Both the position numbers and the translations under genes were made by a program. Of a stretch of 64,000 nt of DNA, positions 1 through 8,601 are shown piece after piece; position 1 is the first letter of the stretch; every line of letters begins with the position of its first letter. A model generated the notes under the pieces. The model saw only the letters and a list, made by a program, of their open reading frames with translations. It was not told the origin of the DNA and made no database searches. This DNA comes from Aquibium sp. ELW1220 (lineage in GTDB: Bacteria > Pseudomonadota > Alphaproteobacteria > Rhizobiales > Rhizobiaceae), in contig NZ_JAOAOQ010000010.1 in the NCBI RefSeq assembly GCF_030398385.1, positions 101,419-165,418 of the forward strand, read 5' to 3'.

Positions 1-888
1 GTCTCGGTCGGGCAGCAGGCCTTCGTCGGCTTCGGTGCGTATGCGATGTTCGCCTGTGTCAGCCTCGGCGGGCTCGATCCGATGCTGGCCATCCTGATCG
101 CCGGCATGGCTGCGGCGCTGCTTTCGGTGGCCACAGGTTTCTTCGTGTTCCGCCTGCAGGGCGCCTATTTCGCCATCGGAACCTGGGTTGTGGCGGAAGT
201 CGTGCGGCTCGTGCTTGCCCAGTGGCGCGCGCTCGGCGGCGGCACCGGCACGTCGCTGCCCAATGCCGCCACGCGCGACATGGCGGCCGTGCAGTGGATT
301 GCCGAAGCCTTCTCCGTTCGCGCCTCGCAGGCGGCCGACATCCTGACCTACTGGCTGGCGCTGCTGCTCTGCTGCGCGACCATCGGCTTCATCTACTGGC
401 TGCTGCGCACCCGCCAGGGCCTCGGCCTCTCGGCCGTGCGCGACAACCAGGAGGCGGCACGCTCGGTGGGCGTCGACGCGCGGCGCATCAAGTGGGCGGT
501 CTATGTCTGCGTCGCCTTCGTCACCGGCATGGCCGGCGCGCTGATCTACGTCCAGAAGGCGCGCATCTCGCCGGATGCAGCCTTCTCCGTCATCGACTGG
601 ACCGCCTATGTCATCTTCATCGTCGTGATCGGCGGCATCGGCACGCTCGAAGGCCCGATCATCGGCGTCATCGTGTTCTTCGTGCTGCAGAAGTCGCTCG
701 CCGACTTCGGCTCCTGGTACCTGCTGGTGCTCGGACTGATCGGCATCGCGGTCATGCTGTTTGCGCCGCGCGGGCTGTGGGGGCTCTTCAGCGATCGCAC
801 CGGCATCCAGTTCTTTCCCGTCCGCCGCATCCTGAAGGGCGGACCATCCATCGATCATCAAGGCACCAGGGGAGGGCCGCATGGCTGA
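1..888 (+). CDS. livM: Branched-chain amino acid-type ABC transporter permease LivM (5' truncated by window edge)
   Basis: Inner-membrane permease of a LIV/HAAT-type ABC importer. The reading frame is open from base 1, so the N-terminus lies outside the window. The visible part has many hydrophobic segments and the LivM cytoplasmic loop around 'RQGLGLSAVRDNQEAARSVG' (near base 414-474), which contacts the ATPases, then 'GGIGTLEGPIIGVI' typical of the family. It overlaps the next gene by 8 nt (ATGGCTGA), so the two are translationally coupled. Paired with a ring-hydroxylating and a ring-cleaving enzyme, it more likely imports an aromatic acid or related compound than leucine; the substrate is an inference. 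Confidence 0.93.
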   Translation, partial: VSVGQQAFVGFGAYAMFACVSLGGLDPMLAILIAGMAAALLSVATGFFVFRLQGAYFAIGTWVVAEVVRLVLAQWRALGGGTGTSLPNAATRDMAAVQWIAEAFSVRASQAADILTYWLALLLCCATIGFIYWLLRTRQGLGLSAVRDNQEAARSVGVDARRIKWAVYVCVAFVTGMAGALIYVQKARISPDAAFSVIDWTAYVIFIVVIGGIGTLEGPIIGVIVFFVLQKSLADFGSWYLLVLGLIGIAVMLFAPRGLWGLFSDRTGIQFFPVRRILKGGPSIDHQGTRGGPHG

Positions 889-2635
889 CATATCCACGGA
901 CGTTCTCATCATCGGCACCGGCCCGGCGGGCTCTGCCACGGCCGCGCTGCTCTCGACCTACGGGATCGAGAACATGGTGGTGAACCGCTACCGCTGGCTG
1001 GCCAATACGCCGCGTGCCCACATCACCAACCAGCGCACGATGGAAGTGCTGCGCGACCTCGGTCCGGAGGTCGAAAAGGAGGCCTATCTCCACGCCACGC
1101 ACCAGGACCTGATGGGCGAGAACATCTTCTGCACGTCGCTTGCCGGCGAGGAGATCGGACGCATGAAGAGCTGGGGCAAGCACCCGCTGTCGCGCGCCGA
1201 GCATCTCCTGTCGTCGCCCTCGCACATGAACGACCTGCCGCAGACCTTCATGGAGCCGATCCTGTTCAAGACGGCGTGCTCGCGCGGCACCCAGGCACGC
1301 ATGTCGACACAGTATCTCCGGCACGAGCAGGATGACGAGGGCGTCACCACGACCTGCCTCGACCGACTGACCAACCGCGAGTTCACCATCCGCTCGAAGT
1401 TCCTCGTCGGCGCCGACGGCGGCAATTCGCTGGTGGCCGAGCATGCCGGCCTGCCCTTCGAGGGCAAGATGGGCGTCGCCGGCTCGATGAACATCCTGTT
1501 TCGCGCCGACCTGTCCAAGTACGTCGCGCACCGGCCGTCGGTGCTCTACTGGGTGATGCAGCCGGGCTCCAATGTCGGCGGCATCGGCATGGGCCTGGTC
1601 CGCATGGTGCGGCCCTGGAACGAGTGGCTCATCGTCTGGGGCTACGACATCAACGAACCGGCCCCGGCAGTCGACGCGGCGATGGCCACCAAGGTGGCGC
1701 GCGATCTGGTCGGCGACCCGGAGCTGGAGATCGAGCTGATCTCCGCCAACACCTGGACCGTCAACAACATGTACGCCACGCACCTCCAGAACGGCCGCGT
1801 GTTCTGCATGGGCGATGCCGTGCACCGGCACCCGCCGTCGAACGGGCTCGGCTCCAACACCTCGATCCAGGACGGCTTCAACCTCGCCTGGAAACTCGCC
1901 ATGGTGGTGAAGGGGCAGGCGGGCCAAAGGCTCCTCGACAGCTATTCGACCGAGCGCGCGCCCATCGCCAAACAGATCGTCACCCGTGCCAACCAGTCGA
2001 TCGAGGAGTTCGGGCCGATCTTCAAGGCGCTCGGCCTGCTCGATTCCATCGATCCGGTGAAGATGCAGCAGAACATGGATGCGCGCTGCGACGACACCGC
2101 CGAGGCCGAGGAACAGCGCGCGGCGATCCGCAAGGCGATCGCCTTCAAGGTCTACGAGTTCGACGCACATGGCGTCGAGATGAACCAGCGCTATGCGTCC
2201 GATGCGATCATGACCGACGGCCAGCCGGAGCCGGCCTTCGAGAAGGACCGCGAACTGCACTACCAGCCGACGACCTGGCCCGGCGCCCGGCTGCCCCATG
2301 TCTGGCTCTTCGACGACCGGGGCGAGAGGGTGTCGTCGCTCGATCTGGCCGGGCAGGGACGCTTCACCATCTTCACCGGCATCGGCGGCCAGGGCTGGAT
2401 CGAGGCGGCGAGGACGGTCGGAGCCGAGCTCGGCATCGACATCGCAGCCCACGTCATCGGACCGCGCCAGCACTGGCAGGACTTTACCGGCGACTGGGCG
2501 CGCGCCCGCGAGGTGCGCGACGGCGGCGTGGTGCTCGTGCGTCCCGACCAGCACGTCGCCTGGCGCAGCGAGGCGATGCCGGCGGATCCGGCGGCCGAGC
2601 TCCGCCGTGTCCTGACGCAGATTCTGGCACGCTGA
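881..2635 (+). CDS. FAD-dependent aromatic hydroxylase (phenol 2-monooxygenase / TfdB-like)
   Basis: Flavoprotein of the class A monooxygenases, which hydroxylate phenolic rings using NAD(P)H and O2. The 584-residue length fits TfdB/MhpA-like enzymes. The GxGxxG dinucleotide fold is at residues 12-17 (GTGPAG), the DG motif at about 178-181 (GADGG), and the second FAD motif GDAVHRHPP at 311-319, followed by GLGSNTSIQDGFNLAWKLA. A thioredoxin-like C-terminal part (about 430-584) is as in phenol hydroxylases. It is coupled to livM upstream and lies 7 nt before an intradiol dioxygenase, so its product is probably a catechol or hydroxyquinol. The exact substrate is not readable from sequence. Confidence 0.9.
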   Translation: MADISTDVLIIGTGPAGSATAALLSTYGIENMVVNRYRWLANTPRAHITNQRTMEVLRDLGPEVEKEAYLHATHQDLMGENIFCTSLAGEEIGRMKSWGKHPLSRAEHLLSSPSHMNDLPQTFMEPILFKTACSRGTQARMSTQYLRHEQDDEGVTTTCLDRLTNREFTIRSKFLVGADGGNSLVAEHAGLPFEGKMGVAGSMNILFRADLSKYVAHRPSVLYWVMQPGSNVGGIGMGLVRMVRPWNEWLIVWGYDINEPAPAVDAAMATKVARDLVGDPELEIELISANTWTVNNMYATHLQNGRVFCMGDAVHRHPPSNGLGSNTSIQDGFNLAWKLAMVVKGQAGQRLLDSYSTERAPIAKQIVTRANQSIEEFGPIFKALGLLDSIDPVKMQQNMDARCDDTAEAEEQRAAIRKAIAFKVYEFDAHGVEMNQRYASDAIMTDGQPEPAFEKDRELHYQPTTWPGARLPHVWLFDDRGERVSSLDLAGQGRFTIFTGIGGQGWIEAARTVGAELGIDIAAHVIGPRQHWQDFTGDWARAREVRDGGVVLVRPDQHVAWRSEAMPADPAAELRRVLTQILAR

Positions 2636-2642
2636 GGAGACG

Positions 2643-3539
2643 ATGATGCACGAGCACGAGAAGGGCTATTTCACCGAGGAGAACTCTGTCGCCGTCGTCA
2701 CCGGCCGCAACGCGCTGGCGAAGGACGAGCGGCTGAAATTCGCCATGGAGGTGATCACCCGCAAGCTGCATGAAGCGGTGAAGGAGATCGAGCCGACGCA
2801 GGACGAATGGATGGAGGCGATCCAGTTCCTGACGAAGACCGGCCACCTCTGCAACGAATGGCGGCAGGAATTCATCCTGCTCTCCGACGTGCTCGGCGTC
2901 TCGATGCTGGTCGACGCGATCAACAACCGCAAGCCGTCCGGCGCTTCGGAAAGCACGGTGCTCGGACCCTTTCACGTCGCCGACGCGCCGGAACTGCCGA
3001 TGGGCGCGAACATCTGCCTCGACGCCAAGGGCGAGGACATGGTGGTGTCGGGCCGCATCCTCGATACCGAGGGCCGGCCGGTCGCCGACGCGGTCATCGA
3101 CGTCTGGCAGGCCAACGACGAAGGCTTCTACGACGTGCAGCAGAAGGGCATCCAGCCCGACTTCAACCTGCGCGGCATCTTCCGCACCGGCGCCGATGGC
3201 CGCTACTGGTTCCGCGCGGTGAAACCGAAATTCTACCCGATCCCAGACGACGGAACGGTGGGCAAGCTGCTCGGCCGCCTCGGTCGCCATCCGTTCCGGC
3301 CTGCGCACCTGCACTACATCATCAAGGCAGGCGGCTTCGAGACGCTGACCACCCACATCTTCGACCCTCACGACCCCTACATCGGGACGGACGCGGTGTT
3401 CGGCGTCAAGGAAAGCCTGCTGGCCGAGTTCGTCCGGGTCGACGACCCCGCACGGGCCAAGGATCTCGGCTTCCCGGGGTGGTTCTGGTCGGTCGAGCAC
3501 GACTTCGTGCTGGCGCGCGACAGCGCGACCGGGGCCTGA
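2643..3539 (+). CDS. Intradiol ring-cleavage dioxygenase (hydroxyquinol/catechol 1,2-dioxygenase type)
   Basis: Non-haem Fe(III) enzyme that opens a catecholic ring between the hydroxyls to a muconate-type acid. It is 298 residues long with an N-terminal helical dimerisation domain (about 1-110) and a beta-sandwich catalytic domain. The four iron ligands are visible at catechol-dioxygenase spacing: Tyr163 (GFYDVQ), Tyr198 (KFYPIP), His222 and His224 (RPAHLHYI). The sequence style resembles hydroxyquinol 1,2-dioxygenases. It directly follows the FAD hydroxylase and is probably co-transcribed, so the pair can do ring hydroxylation then cleavage. A start one codon later (the second Met) is equally possible. 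Confidence 0.93.
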   Translation: MMHEHEKGYFTEENSVAVVTGRNALAKDERLKFAMEVITRKLHEAVKEIEPTQDEWMEAIQFLTKTGHLCNEWRQEFILLSDVLGVSMLVDAINNRKPSGASESTVLGPFHVADAPELPMGANICLDAKGEDMVVSGRILDTEGRPVADAVIDVWQANDEGFYDVQQKGIQPDFNLRGIFRTGADGRYWFRAVKPKFYPIPDDGTVGKLLGRLGRHPFRPAHLHYIIKAGGFETLTTHIFDPHDPYIGTDAVFGVKESLLAEFVRVDDPARAKDLGFPGWFWSVEHDFVLARDSATGA

Positions 3540-3724
3540 GGCGCAGGGGGCAGAACCGGCTCGGGCGTCGGTCGCGCCTCAAGTCGCGCCGGCCACGGAA
3601 TCGCAGCCGCAATGGAACGGAATCGCGGGGAACGGGGTTCGCGTCGGGAACGATGAACTGGCACCTTTGAGCCTGTGACGCATCCGACGCGAACCATACT
3701 TCCACGGGAACCAGCCGAGCAGGA

Positions 3725-4786
3725 GTGCCTGCGGGCGCCGGCGGTGGGCCGGTGATCGATCTCGCGTCCCATTCGCTGTGGGTCATCGGCGGCGTCTTCG
3801 TCGCGGCCGCCGCCGTGATCGGCGTGGCGGGCGTCAAGCTCTCGTCCGTCGCCGACAAGCTGGCAGATCGGACGGGAATGGGCGAAGTCATCGCCGGAGC
3901 CCTGTTCGTCGGTGCGGCAACGTCGCTCCCCGGCGCCATCACCTCGATTTCGACCGCCGCGCAGGATGCGCCGGAACTGGCTATCGGCAACGCGCTCGGC
4001 GGGCTGACCGCCCAGACGGCCTTCATCGCCGTCGCCGACATCTTCTATCGCCGCGCCAATCTGGAACATGCGGCTGCCAGCGTCACCGGCCTCGGGCAGG
4101 GTGTCCTGCTGGTGGTGCTGCTGGCCATCCCGCTCTTTGCCAACGCCCAGCCGGACTTCGCGATGTTCGGCATCCATCCGGCGTCCCTCGCCATCATCGT
4201 TGCCTACGCCTTCGGGCTGCGGCTCCTGACGCAGATCCACGACGAACCCATGTGGACACCGGTCCAGACGGACGAGACGCGCCAGGCGCTCTCCGAACCC
4301 GAAGACGAAGGCCAGAGAGCGGATTCCGACCGGTCGCTGTGGATCCGCTTCATCGTGCTCGCGGGCTTCACCGCCGCAGCCGGCTATGCCATCGGCGAAG
4401 CGAGCCTGGCGCTGGTTGCGAGATCGGGATTGTCGCAGACGGCGGTCGGGACGGTCTTTGCCGCCATCGCCAACTCGCTGCCCGAACTGGTCACGGCCAT
4501 CGCCGCGGTGCGGATCGGCGCCGTCAGCCTTGCCGTCGGAGACGTGGTCGGAGGAAACTCCTTCGAGGTCATGTTTCTCTCCGCTGCCGACCTCTTCTAC
4601 GACGGCTCCATCTATTCGGCGATGAGCGAGGCCGACCGCAGCACGGCGCTGATTGCCATGATCATGACGGGCGTCCTGCTGCTGGGCATGATCCGCCGCG
4701 AGCGAAGTGGTCCAGGAGGGATCGGATTCGAAAGCGTCGGCGTGCTCCTCCTCTATGCCTTCTCGGTCGTCGTGCTGTTCGTCTGA
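3725..4786 (+). CDS. CaCA-superfamily sodium/calcium exchanger-like membrane protein
   Basis: Integral membrane cation exchanger of about 353 residues with two inverted halves. The alpha-1 repeat is visible as 'GAATSLPGAITSIS' (around residue 61-74) and alpha-2 as 'IANSLPELVTAIAA' (around 255-268), the regions that form the ion sites in the family; a hydrophilic acidic loop near 180-205 separates the halves. Several hydrophobic spans extend to the very C-terminus. The GTG used here is the first start in frame but lacks a well-spaced ribosome binding site; GTG at 3752, just before the first membrane span, is an alternative. Ca2+ or another cation as substrate cannot be decided. Confidence 0.8.
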   Translation: MPAGAGGGPVIDLASHSLWVIGGVFVAAAAVIGVAGVKLSSVADKLADRTGMGEVIAGALFVGAATSLPGAITSISTAAQDAPELAIGNALGGLTAQTAFIAVADIFYRRANLEHAAASVTGLGQGVLLVVLLAIPLFANAQPDFAMFGIHPASLAIIVAYAFGLRLLTQIHDEPMWTPVQTDETRQALSEPEDEGQRADSDRSLWIRFIVLAGFTAAAGYAIGEASLALVARSGLSQTAVGTVFAAIANSLPELVTAIAAVRIGAVSLAVGDVVGGNSFEVMFLSAADLFYDGSIYSAMSEADRSTALIAMIMTGVLLLGMIRRERSGPGGIGFESVGVLLLYAFSVVVLFV

Positions 4787-4850
4787 TCGGCTGGACGCAA
4801 GGCCATGCCTCCGCGAATCTTGGCCAGACAGCACAGCCACCGGGTCGCTA

Positions 4851-5828
4851 TCAGCGGCGGGTTCCGACGACGGCGACGGCAACCTTGCGGCCTTCGCCGT
4901 CTGCGTCCATGGCAAAGCCGGCGTGATCGGCCGAACCGCCGAGGAGCGTGCCTTCATAGGCCGGATTGTCCAGCCACTGCTGAACGAAGCGCCGGATGTC
5001 GGCCGCGGTCGGCGTGGCGCCGCAGCCGCCGCATCCGGCAGCGACGACGTTGAGGCCGGACCAGTCGCGTCGTTCGCCCTCCGGCAACTTGTCGAAGAGG
5101 TCCCCCGAACCGTCGATCAGCCGGTCGCCATCGCCGCCGGCGATCAGTTGCGCGGCGACGCGGTCGAGCGCTGCGTTCGATTCGAGCGGCGCAAGACTCT
5201 CGTTCCTGCGGGCCCGGTTCAGGGCGCTGAGCGCGCGTTCGGATACATCCTCGGCGGCGAGGGCGGTCTGTTCCTCACCCGGCTGAAGGCCCTCCGGCGC
5301 ACCGGGGCCGGAGAAGGTCTGTACGGCATAGGTTGTGCGGTCATCCGTGACGATGGCGAAGCCGAACCCTTCGAGCCCCCGTGCCAGAATGTTGGCGCGG
5401 TGACCGGGGCTATCCATCCAGCCGCTCTGGAAACCCTCGACACGCTCCACGCCCGGAGGAGTGGGACATCCCTCGCAACGGGCGAGGTTCTCGGCCACCA
5501 GTTTCCAGCGGCTGCCGCCGGCCTCCATGAAGCGGTCGCGCACCGTCTCGCCCTCCGGCGATTCATGCGCGTAAAAATCCCGCTCTGCCATGTCGCGGGC
5601 ATGCGCCAGCGCCGCCTCGTCGAGTACGTCGTCGGCTTCGAGCGCCGGAAGCTCGTTTTCCGCGCGGGCGGAATTCACCAGTTCGAGCGCTCGTTCGCGA
5701 AGGGCAGGATCATCATGGGTTACCGGCTGCGCCAGCGTCCCACTCGCCCCGAGAACGAGCGCGCCCGCGATCAGGGCGGGGGCGGCGTGACGGAGGCCTG
5801 GCTTCAGCGGCACGATCAGTCGGCCCAT
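4851..5828 (-). CDS. Secreted CAP-domain (SCP/PR1-like) protein
   Basis: 325 residues with an N-terminal signal sequence (hydrophobic stretch about residues 14-33, ending ...GTLAQP). The first CAP domain (about 40-175) retains the family pocket residues: His in FYAHESP, Glu in VAENLA and His in SPGHRANIL. A second, degenerate CAP-like half follows (about 190-325). A Cys pair (RCEGCP) and CGGCG suggest disulfides in the periplasm or outside the cell. Bacterial CAP proteins have no settled function. Its start overlaps the end of the upstream PRC-barrel gene by 13 nt, so the two form a small operon for envelope proteins. Confidence 0.82.
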   Translation of the reverse strand: MGRLIVPLKPGLRHAAPALIAGALVLGASGTLAQPVTHDDPALRERALELVNSARAENELPALEADDVLDEAALAHARDMAERDFYAHESPEGETVRDRFMEAGGSRWKLVAENLARCEGCPTPPGVERVEGFQSGWMDSPGHRANILARGLEGFGFAIVTDDRTTYAVQTFSGPGAPEGLQPGEEQTALAAEDVSERALSALNRARRNESLAPLESNAALDRVAAQLIAGGDGDRLIDGSGDLFDKLPEGERRDWSGLNVVAAGCGGCGATPTAADIRRFVQQWLDNPAYEGTLLGGSADHAGFAMDADGEGRKVAVAVVGTRR

Positions 5829-6214
5829 TCGGGCAGTGCCTCGATCTGCTCGCGCGTGCGGTTGAGGGTCAGGCGCAGGCCGATGACCTCGATCTCGTCG
5901 AGTCCGATCACCACCTCGCGCTCGCCCATGCCGAGAAAGCCGCCGACCTCCAGCGTCACCGCCGAAGGCTGACCGGCCGCATCGCCGAGCACGTCGTCGA
6001 TCTCGCCGATCTCCTCACCATTGGCCCCGAAGATGCGCATGTCTTCCAGTTCGTCCACCGAAATGCCGAGGCCGGGAACGATGGTCTCGTCGCGCTCGAT
6101 CTCGACGAGGACGTCACCGGCGGCGGGCGCGGGCGCAGGCGCCGGGGACTGCTGGGCAAGAGCGGGTGCCGCGAGGAGGGTGGTGGCAAACAGGATGGCG
6201 AATGTGGGCTTCAT
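5816..6214 (-). CDS. Exported PRC-barrel domain protein
   Basis: 132 residues with a signal peptide cleaved after ...APALAQ (about residue 21), a short Pro/Ala-rich linker, and a PRC-barrel fold (about 48-125) around 'IFGANGEEIGEIDDV' and 'FLGMGEREVVIGLDEI'. Such small PRC-barrel proteins are common in Rhizobiales and are thought to be periplasmic, with no defined reaction. It precedes and overlaps the CAP-domain gene on the minus strand. The ATG is preceded by a weak GA-rich sequence; the signal peptide supports this start. Confidence 0.85.
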   Translation of the reverse strand: MKPTFAILFATTLLAAPALAQQSPAPAPAPAAGDVLVEIERDETIVPGLGISVDELEDMRIFGANGEEIGEIDDVLGDAAGQPSAVTLEVGGFLGMGEREVVIGLDEIEVIGLRLTLNRTREQIEALPEWAD

Positions 6215-6295
6215 GCGGTCTACTCCGTCAGGTTGAACTTCCCTTCCGAAACCGATGCCCGCGCCGAAAGTTCCGCAAGCCGCGCCGCCCCGGCC

Positions 6296-6625
6296 TCAGC
6301 GTTTCGGCTTCTCCGCCGCACGCTCTTCCCCGGTCCGTTCGGTCTGCCGCGCCAGCGAATCAGCCTGGGTCTCGGTCGAGTAGGGCTGGGGATTGGCCTT
6401 GCCGAGGTCGCCGGGGTCAGCCACACGCCCCGGCATGCCGGTGGTCTCGCCGTCGGGACGCGGGCTCGTCTCAGCGTCTGACCAGACCTCCTTCGGGTCG
6501 CGCAGATCGCCGGCGTCGGGCTCGCCGCCGCGGCGTTCATGGCGGTTTTCGGTGCCGCTGCCGGAGGCGATCGATGCCTCATCGGAAGCGCGCGGCCGCG
6601 TCGTCCTTCGATCGTCCTGCATCAT
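6296..6625 (-). CDS. Small hydrophilic, probably disordered protein of unknown function
   Basis: 109 residues, rich in Arg, Glu, Asp, Gly and Thr with almost no hydrophobic stretches ('GEERAAEKPKR' at the C-terminus). I do not recognise a domain. The start is chosen because the double ATG at 6625/6622 is preceded by AAGGAGAAGG at good spacing, while the longer open frame to 6823 has no such site. Similar low-complexity stress-type proteins occur next to general-stress genes in rhizobia; no function is assigned. Confidence 0.55.
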   Translation of the reverse strand: MMQDDRRTTRPRASDEASIASGSGTENRHERRGGEPDAGDLRDPKEVWSDAETSPRPDGETTGMPGRVADPGDLGKANPQPYSTETQADSLARQTERTGEERAAEKPKR

Positions 6626-6917
6626 CCTTCTCCTTCCTGGGCTTCTCGCGCATGCAACCGCGCGGGGATCGGGAAGTTCCGCCGGCCGAGGACTTTGACA
6701 CGGAAGCACGGGCTGTCGGTTCCCGGCCGAGGGGTGATGGCGGGCCTCTTTCGACGGCAAGTCAGCCCAGGGACATCGTCGCCCGGACATCATCGACGGA
6801 CCCTGGCGAGGCCTGGCGAGCAATGGTCTGCGTCGCTATCTCGGCCGAGGGGGCCGGAGCAGGCCAGGCTGCCGGCAAAGCGTGTCCGCCGCCCACATCA
6901 ATGGCGAAGGCTTCGGG

Positions 6918-7709
6918 TCAAGAGTCTGCCGTCCCGCCCGCCGCCTGGGCGATGAAGGTCAGCACTTCATGCGCGAAACGCTCCGGTTGCTGATACGGAA
7001 TGAAGTGGGCGCCATCCTCGAAGCGCACAAGTCGCGAGCCGGGCATGGCGGCATGGATGGCTTCGGCGTGGCGGGCCGGAAGCAGGCGGTCCCGTCCGCC
7101 GGCGACGATCAGGGTGGGACAGGTGATCGACCCTGCAACTGCGGAAATGTCGGCTTCCAACATCCCCTCGATCTGAAGGGCATAGGCCTGCGGGTCCAGC
7201 GCGGCAAAGCGCGCGACATAGGCGCGCTGCCGCTCGTCGTCGGGGCAACCCTCGAAGGCAGCCGACGTTGCGGCCGGAAGGATCGCGGCCATGCCTCCGG
7301 CACGCGCGGTCGCAGCCCGTGTGGCGAGCGCGGACCGCGCCGCCTCGTCGATCCGGTATCCGGGGTTGGAAAGGACGAGCATCTCGACGAGATCCGGTCG
7401 GCGCGCGGCAAGCAGGGCCGCCGCCATGGCGCCGACGGCGCAGCCGATGACGACGACCGGGCCGAGGCTCTCGCGCTGGCAGAAGGCGGCGAGATCGGCC
7501 GCGTGGTCGGCAGGCGACAGCGGCGCCGGGGACGCCGGCGACCGGCCTGCGCCCCGCTGGTCGATCGCCACGCATTCGAGATGCGGCTCCCAGACCGACC
7601 GGCACGACTCCCAGAAGGTCAGGTCGGCGCCCATTGCATGAACAAGCAGCAGAGTGCGCCCGGCGCGGTTGCCTGCCCGTTCGAAATTGAGATTGCCGTC
7701 GAGTTGCAT
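6918..7709 (-). CDS. Alpha/beta hydrolase (enol-lactonase-like) with Cys at the nucleophile elbow
   Basis: 263-residue hydrolase similar in layout to 3-oxoadipate enol-lactonases (PcaD type): HAMGA oxyanion region (24-28), DQRGAGRS (50-57), acid in GGRDRLLP, and His in DGAHFIPY. The nucleophile elbow reads G89-C90-A-V-G93 instead of GxSxG, so the nucleophile should be Cys, as in dienelactone hydrolases, or the protein does not use covalent hydrolysis. It is the last gene of the 12-gene minus-strand catabolic run, 27 nt after the GntR regulator gene. Probably acts on a lactone, ester or C-C bond in that pathway. Confidence 0.85.
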   Translation of the reverse strand: MQLDGNLNFERAGNRAGRTLLLVHAMGADLTFWESCRSVWEPHLECVAIDQRGAGRSPASPAPLSPADHAADLAAFCQRESLGPVVVIGCAVGAMAAALLAARRPDLVEMLVLSNPGYRIDEAARSALATRAATARAGGMAAILPAATSAAFEGCPDDERQRAYVARFAALDPQAYALQIEGMLEADISAVAGSITCPTLIVAGGRDRLLPARHAEAIHAAMPGSRLVRFEDGAHFIPYQQPERFAHEVLTFIAQAAGGTADS

Positions 7710-7736
7710 CGGTGGACCCTGCCGCTGGCGCTGCGG

Positions 7737-8594
7737 TTACCGCGCCTGCGCCGGCTGGGCGGCGACGTCGGCGAAGCGCAGGGCGCCCGTCTGCTGGAAG
7801 TGCCGCTCCAGCGCTGCCAGGGCTGCTGTATGGTTGGCACGCAGGATCGCGCCGGCGAGGTTGGAATCGTGGTTGACGTAGGCCTTCACCAACTGGGTAT
7901 GGTCTTCGAACGACTTCGCCATGCGGCCCGGCAACGCCAGGCTCAGCCGCCGGATGGCCAGCGTGCGCAGCAGCAGCGAATCGTGAATCCGCTTCGCCGT
8001 CATGTTGCCGGAGGCGCGGGTATCCTTGTCGTGGAATTCGACGCTCAGCCAGGAGAAGGCGATGACGTCGTCGATCGCCACGGCCGCGCGCATGCGCTCG
8101 AGGATCGCTTCCAGCGCGGCGATGTGATCGTCAGTCGCCTTCTTGGCGAGGTCGATCGCCATCAGCTCGAACAGCACCGTCCGGGTCCGGTAAATCTCCG
8201 AGACCTCGGTCATCGTGTGGATGTGCGCCCGCGGGCGCCGGCGAGGGGGGATGTCGACCAGCCCTTCGTTTTCGAGCAGGATCAGCGCTTCGCGAACCGG
8301 CGTCCTCGACGTGTGGTACCGGCGTGCCAGATCCACCGTGTTGAGATCGTGCCCCTGCGGTATCACCGCTTCCACGATCTCGGCGCCGATCTCGGAGGCG
8401 ATCTGCGCCACCAGCGAGGGCCGGTCGTGTCGGCTTGCCACCACGGAGCGGATGACGTGCTGCGCCTGGGCCAGCGATGCCTCCGGCAGCATCTTGCCGT
8501 CCTTGCCGCGCGGCCGGTCGAGCCCGCGCGGCGATGGACCGGCCAGCCCGGACACGCCCGCATCGTCCAGTCGAGTGCTGCTTAGGCCCGGCAT
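7737..8594 (-). CDS. GntR-family transcriptional regulator, FCD (FadR) subfamily
   Basis: Winged-helix regulator of about 285 residues. The DNA-binding helices sit in 'LARRYHTSRTPVREALILL' and the wing in 'VDIPPRRRPRAHI'; the C-terminal half (about 140-270) is the all-helical FCD ligand-binding domain ('HDKDTRASGN', 'EDHTQLVKAY'). An unusually long N-terminal arm (about 55 residues) precedes the wHTH. ATG 8594 is used because it lies 7 nt after the upstream stop; a GTG at 8651 would overlap the amidohydrolase gene. FCD regulators bind GTnnAC-type palindromes and are relieved by a carboxylic acid; the TGTCGACA sites found around this locus fit that and include one 49 nt upstream. Confidence 0.9.
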   Translation of the reverse strand: MPGLSSTRLDDAGVSGLAGPSPRGLDRPRGKDGKMLPEASLAQAQHVIRSVVASRHDRPSLVAQIASEIGAEIVEAVIPQGHDLNTVDLARRYHTSRTPVREALILLENEGLVDIPPRRRPRAHIHTMTEVSEIYRTRTVLFELMAIDLAKKATDDHIAALEAILERMRAAVAIDDVIAFSWLSVEFHDKDTRASGNMTAKRIHDSLLLRTLAIRRLSLALPGRMAKSFEDHTQLVKAYVNHDSNLAGAILRANHTAALAALERHFQQTGALRFADVAAQPAQAR

Positions 8595-8601
8595 CCGTCG
8601 A

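Noticed and set aside
788..2554. Long minus-strand open frame opposite the FAD monooxygenase
   Set aside because: It is the antisense of a well-supported gene in GC-rich DNA and has no recognisable domain; its His/Arg-rich composition is typical of shadow frames.
6625..6823. N-terminal extension of the small hydrophilic protein
   Set aside because: A good Shine-Dalgarno sequence lies just before the internal double ATG, and the extension has different, shadow-like composition.
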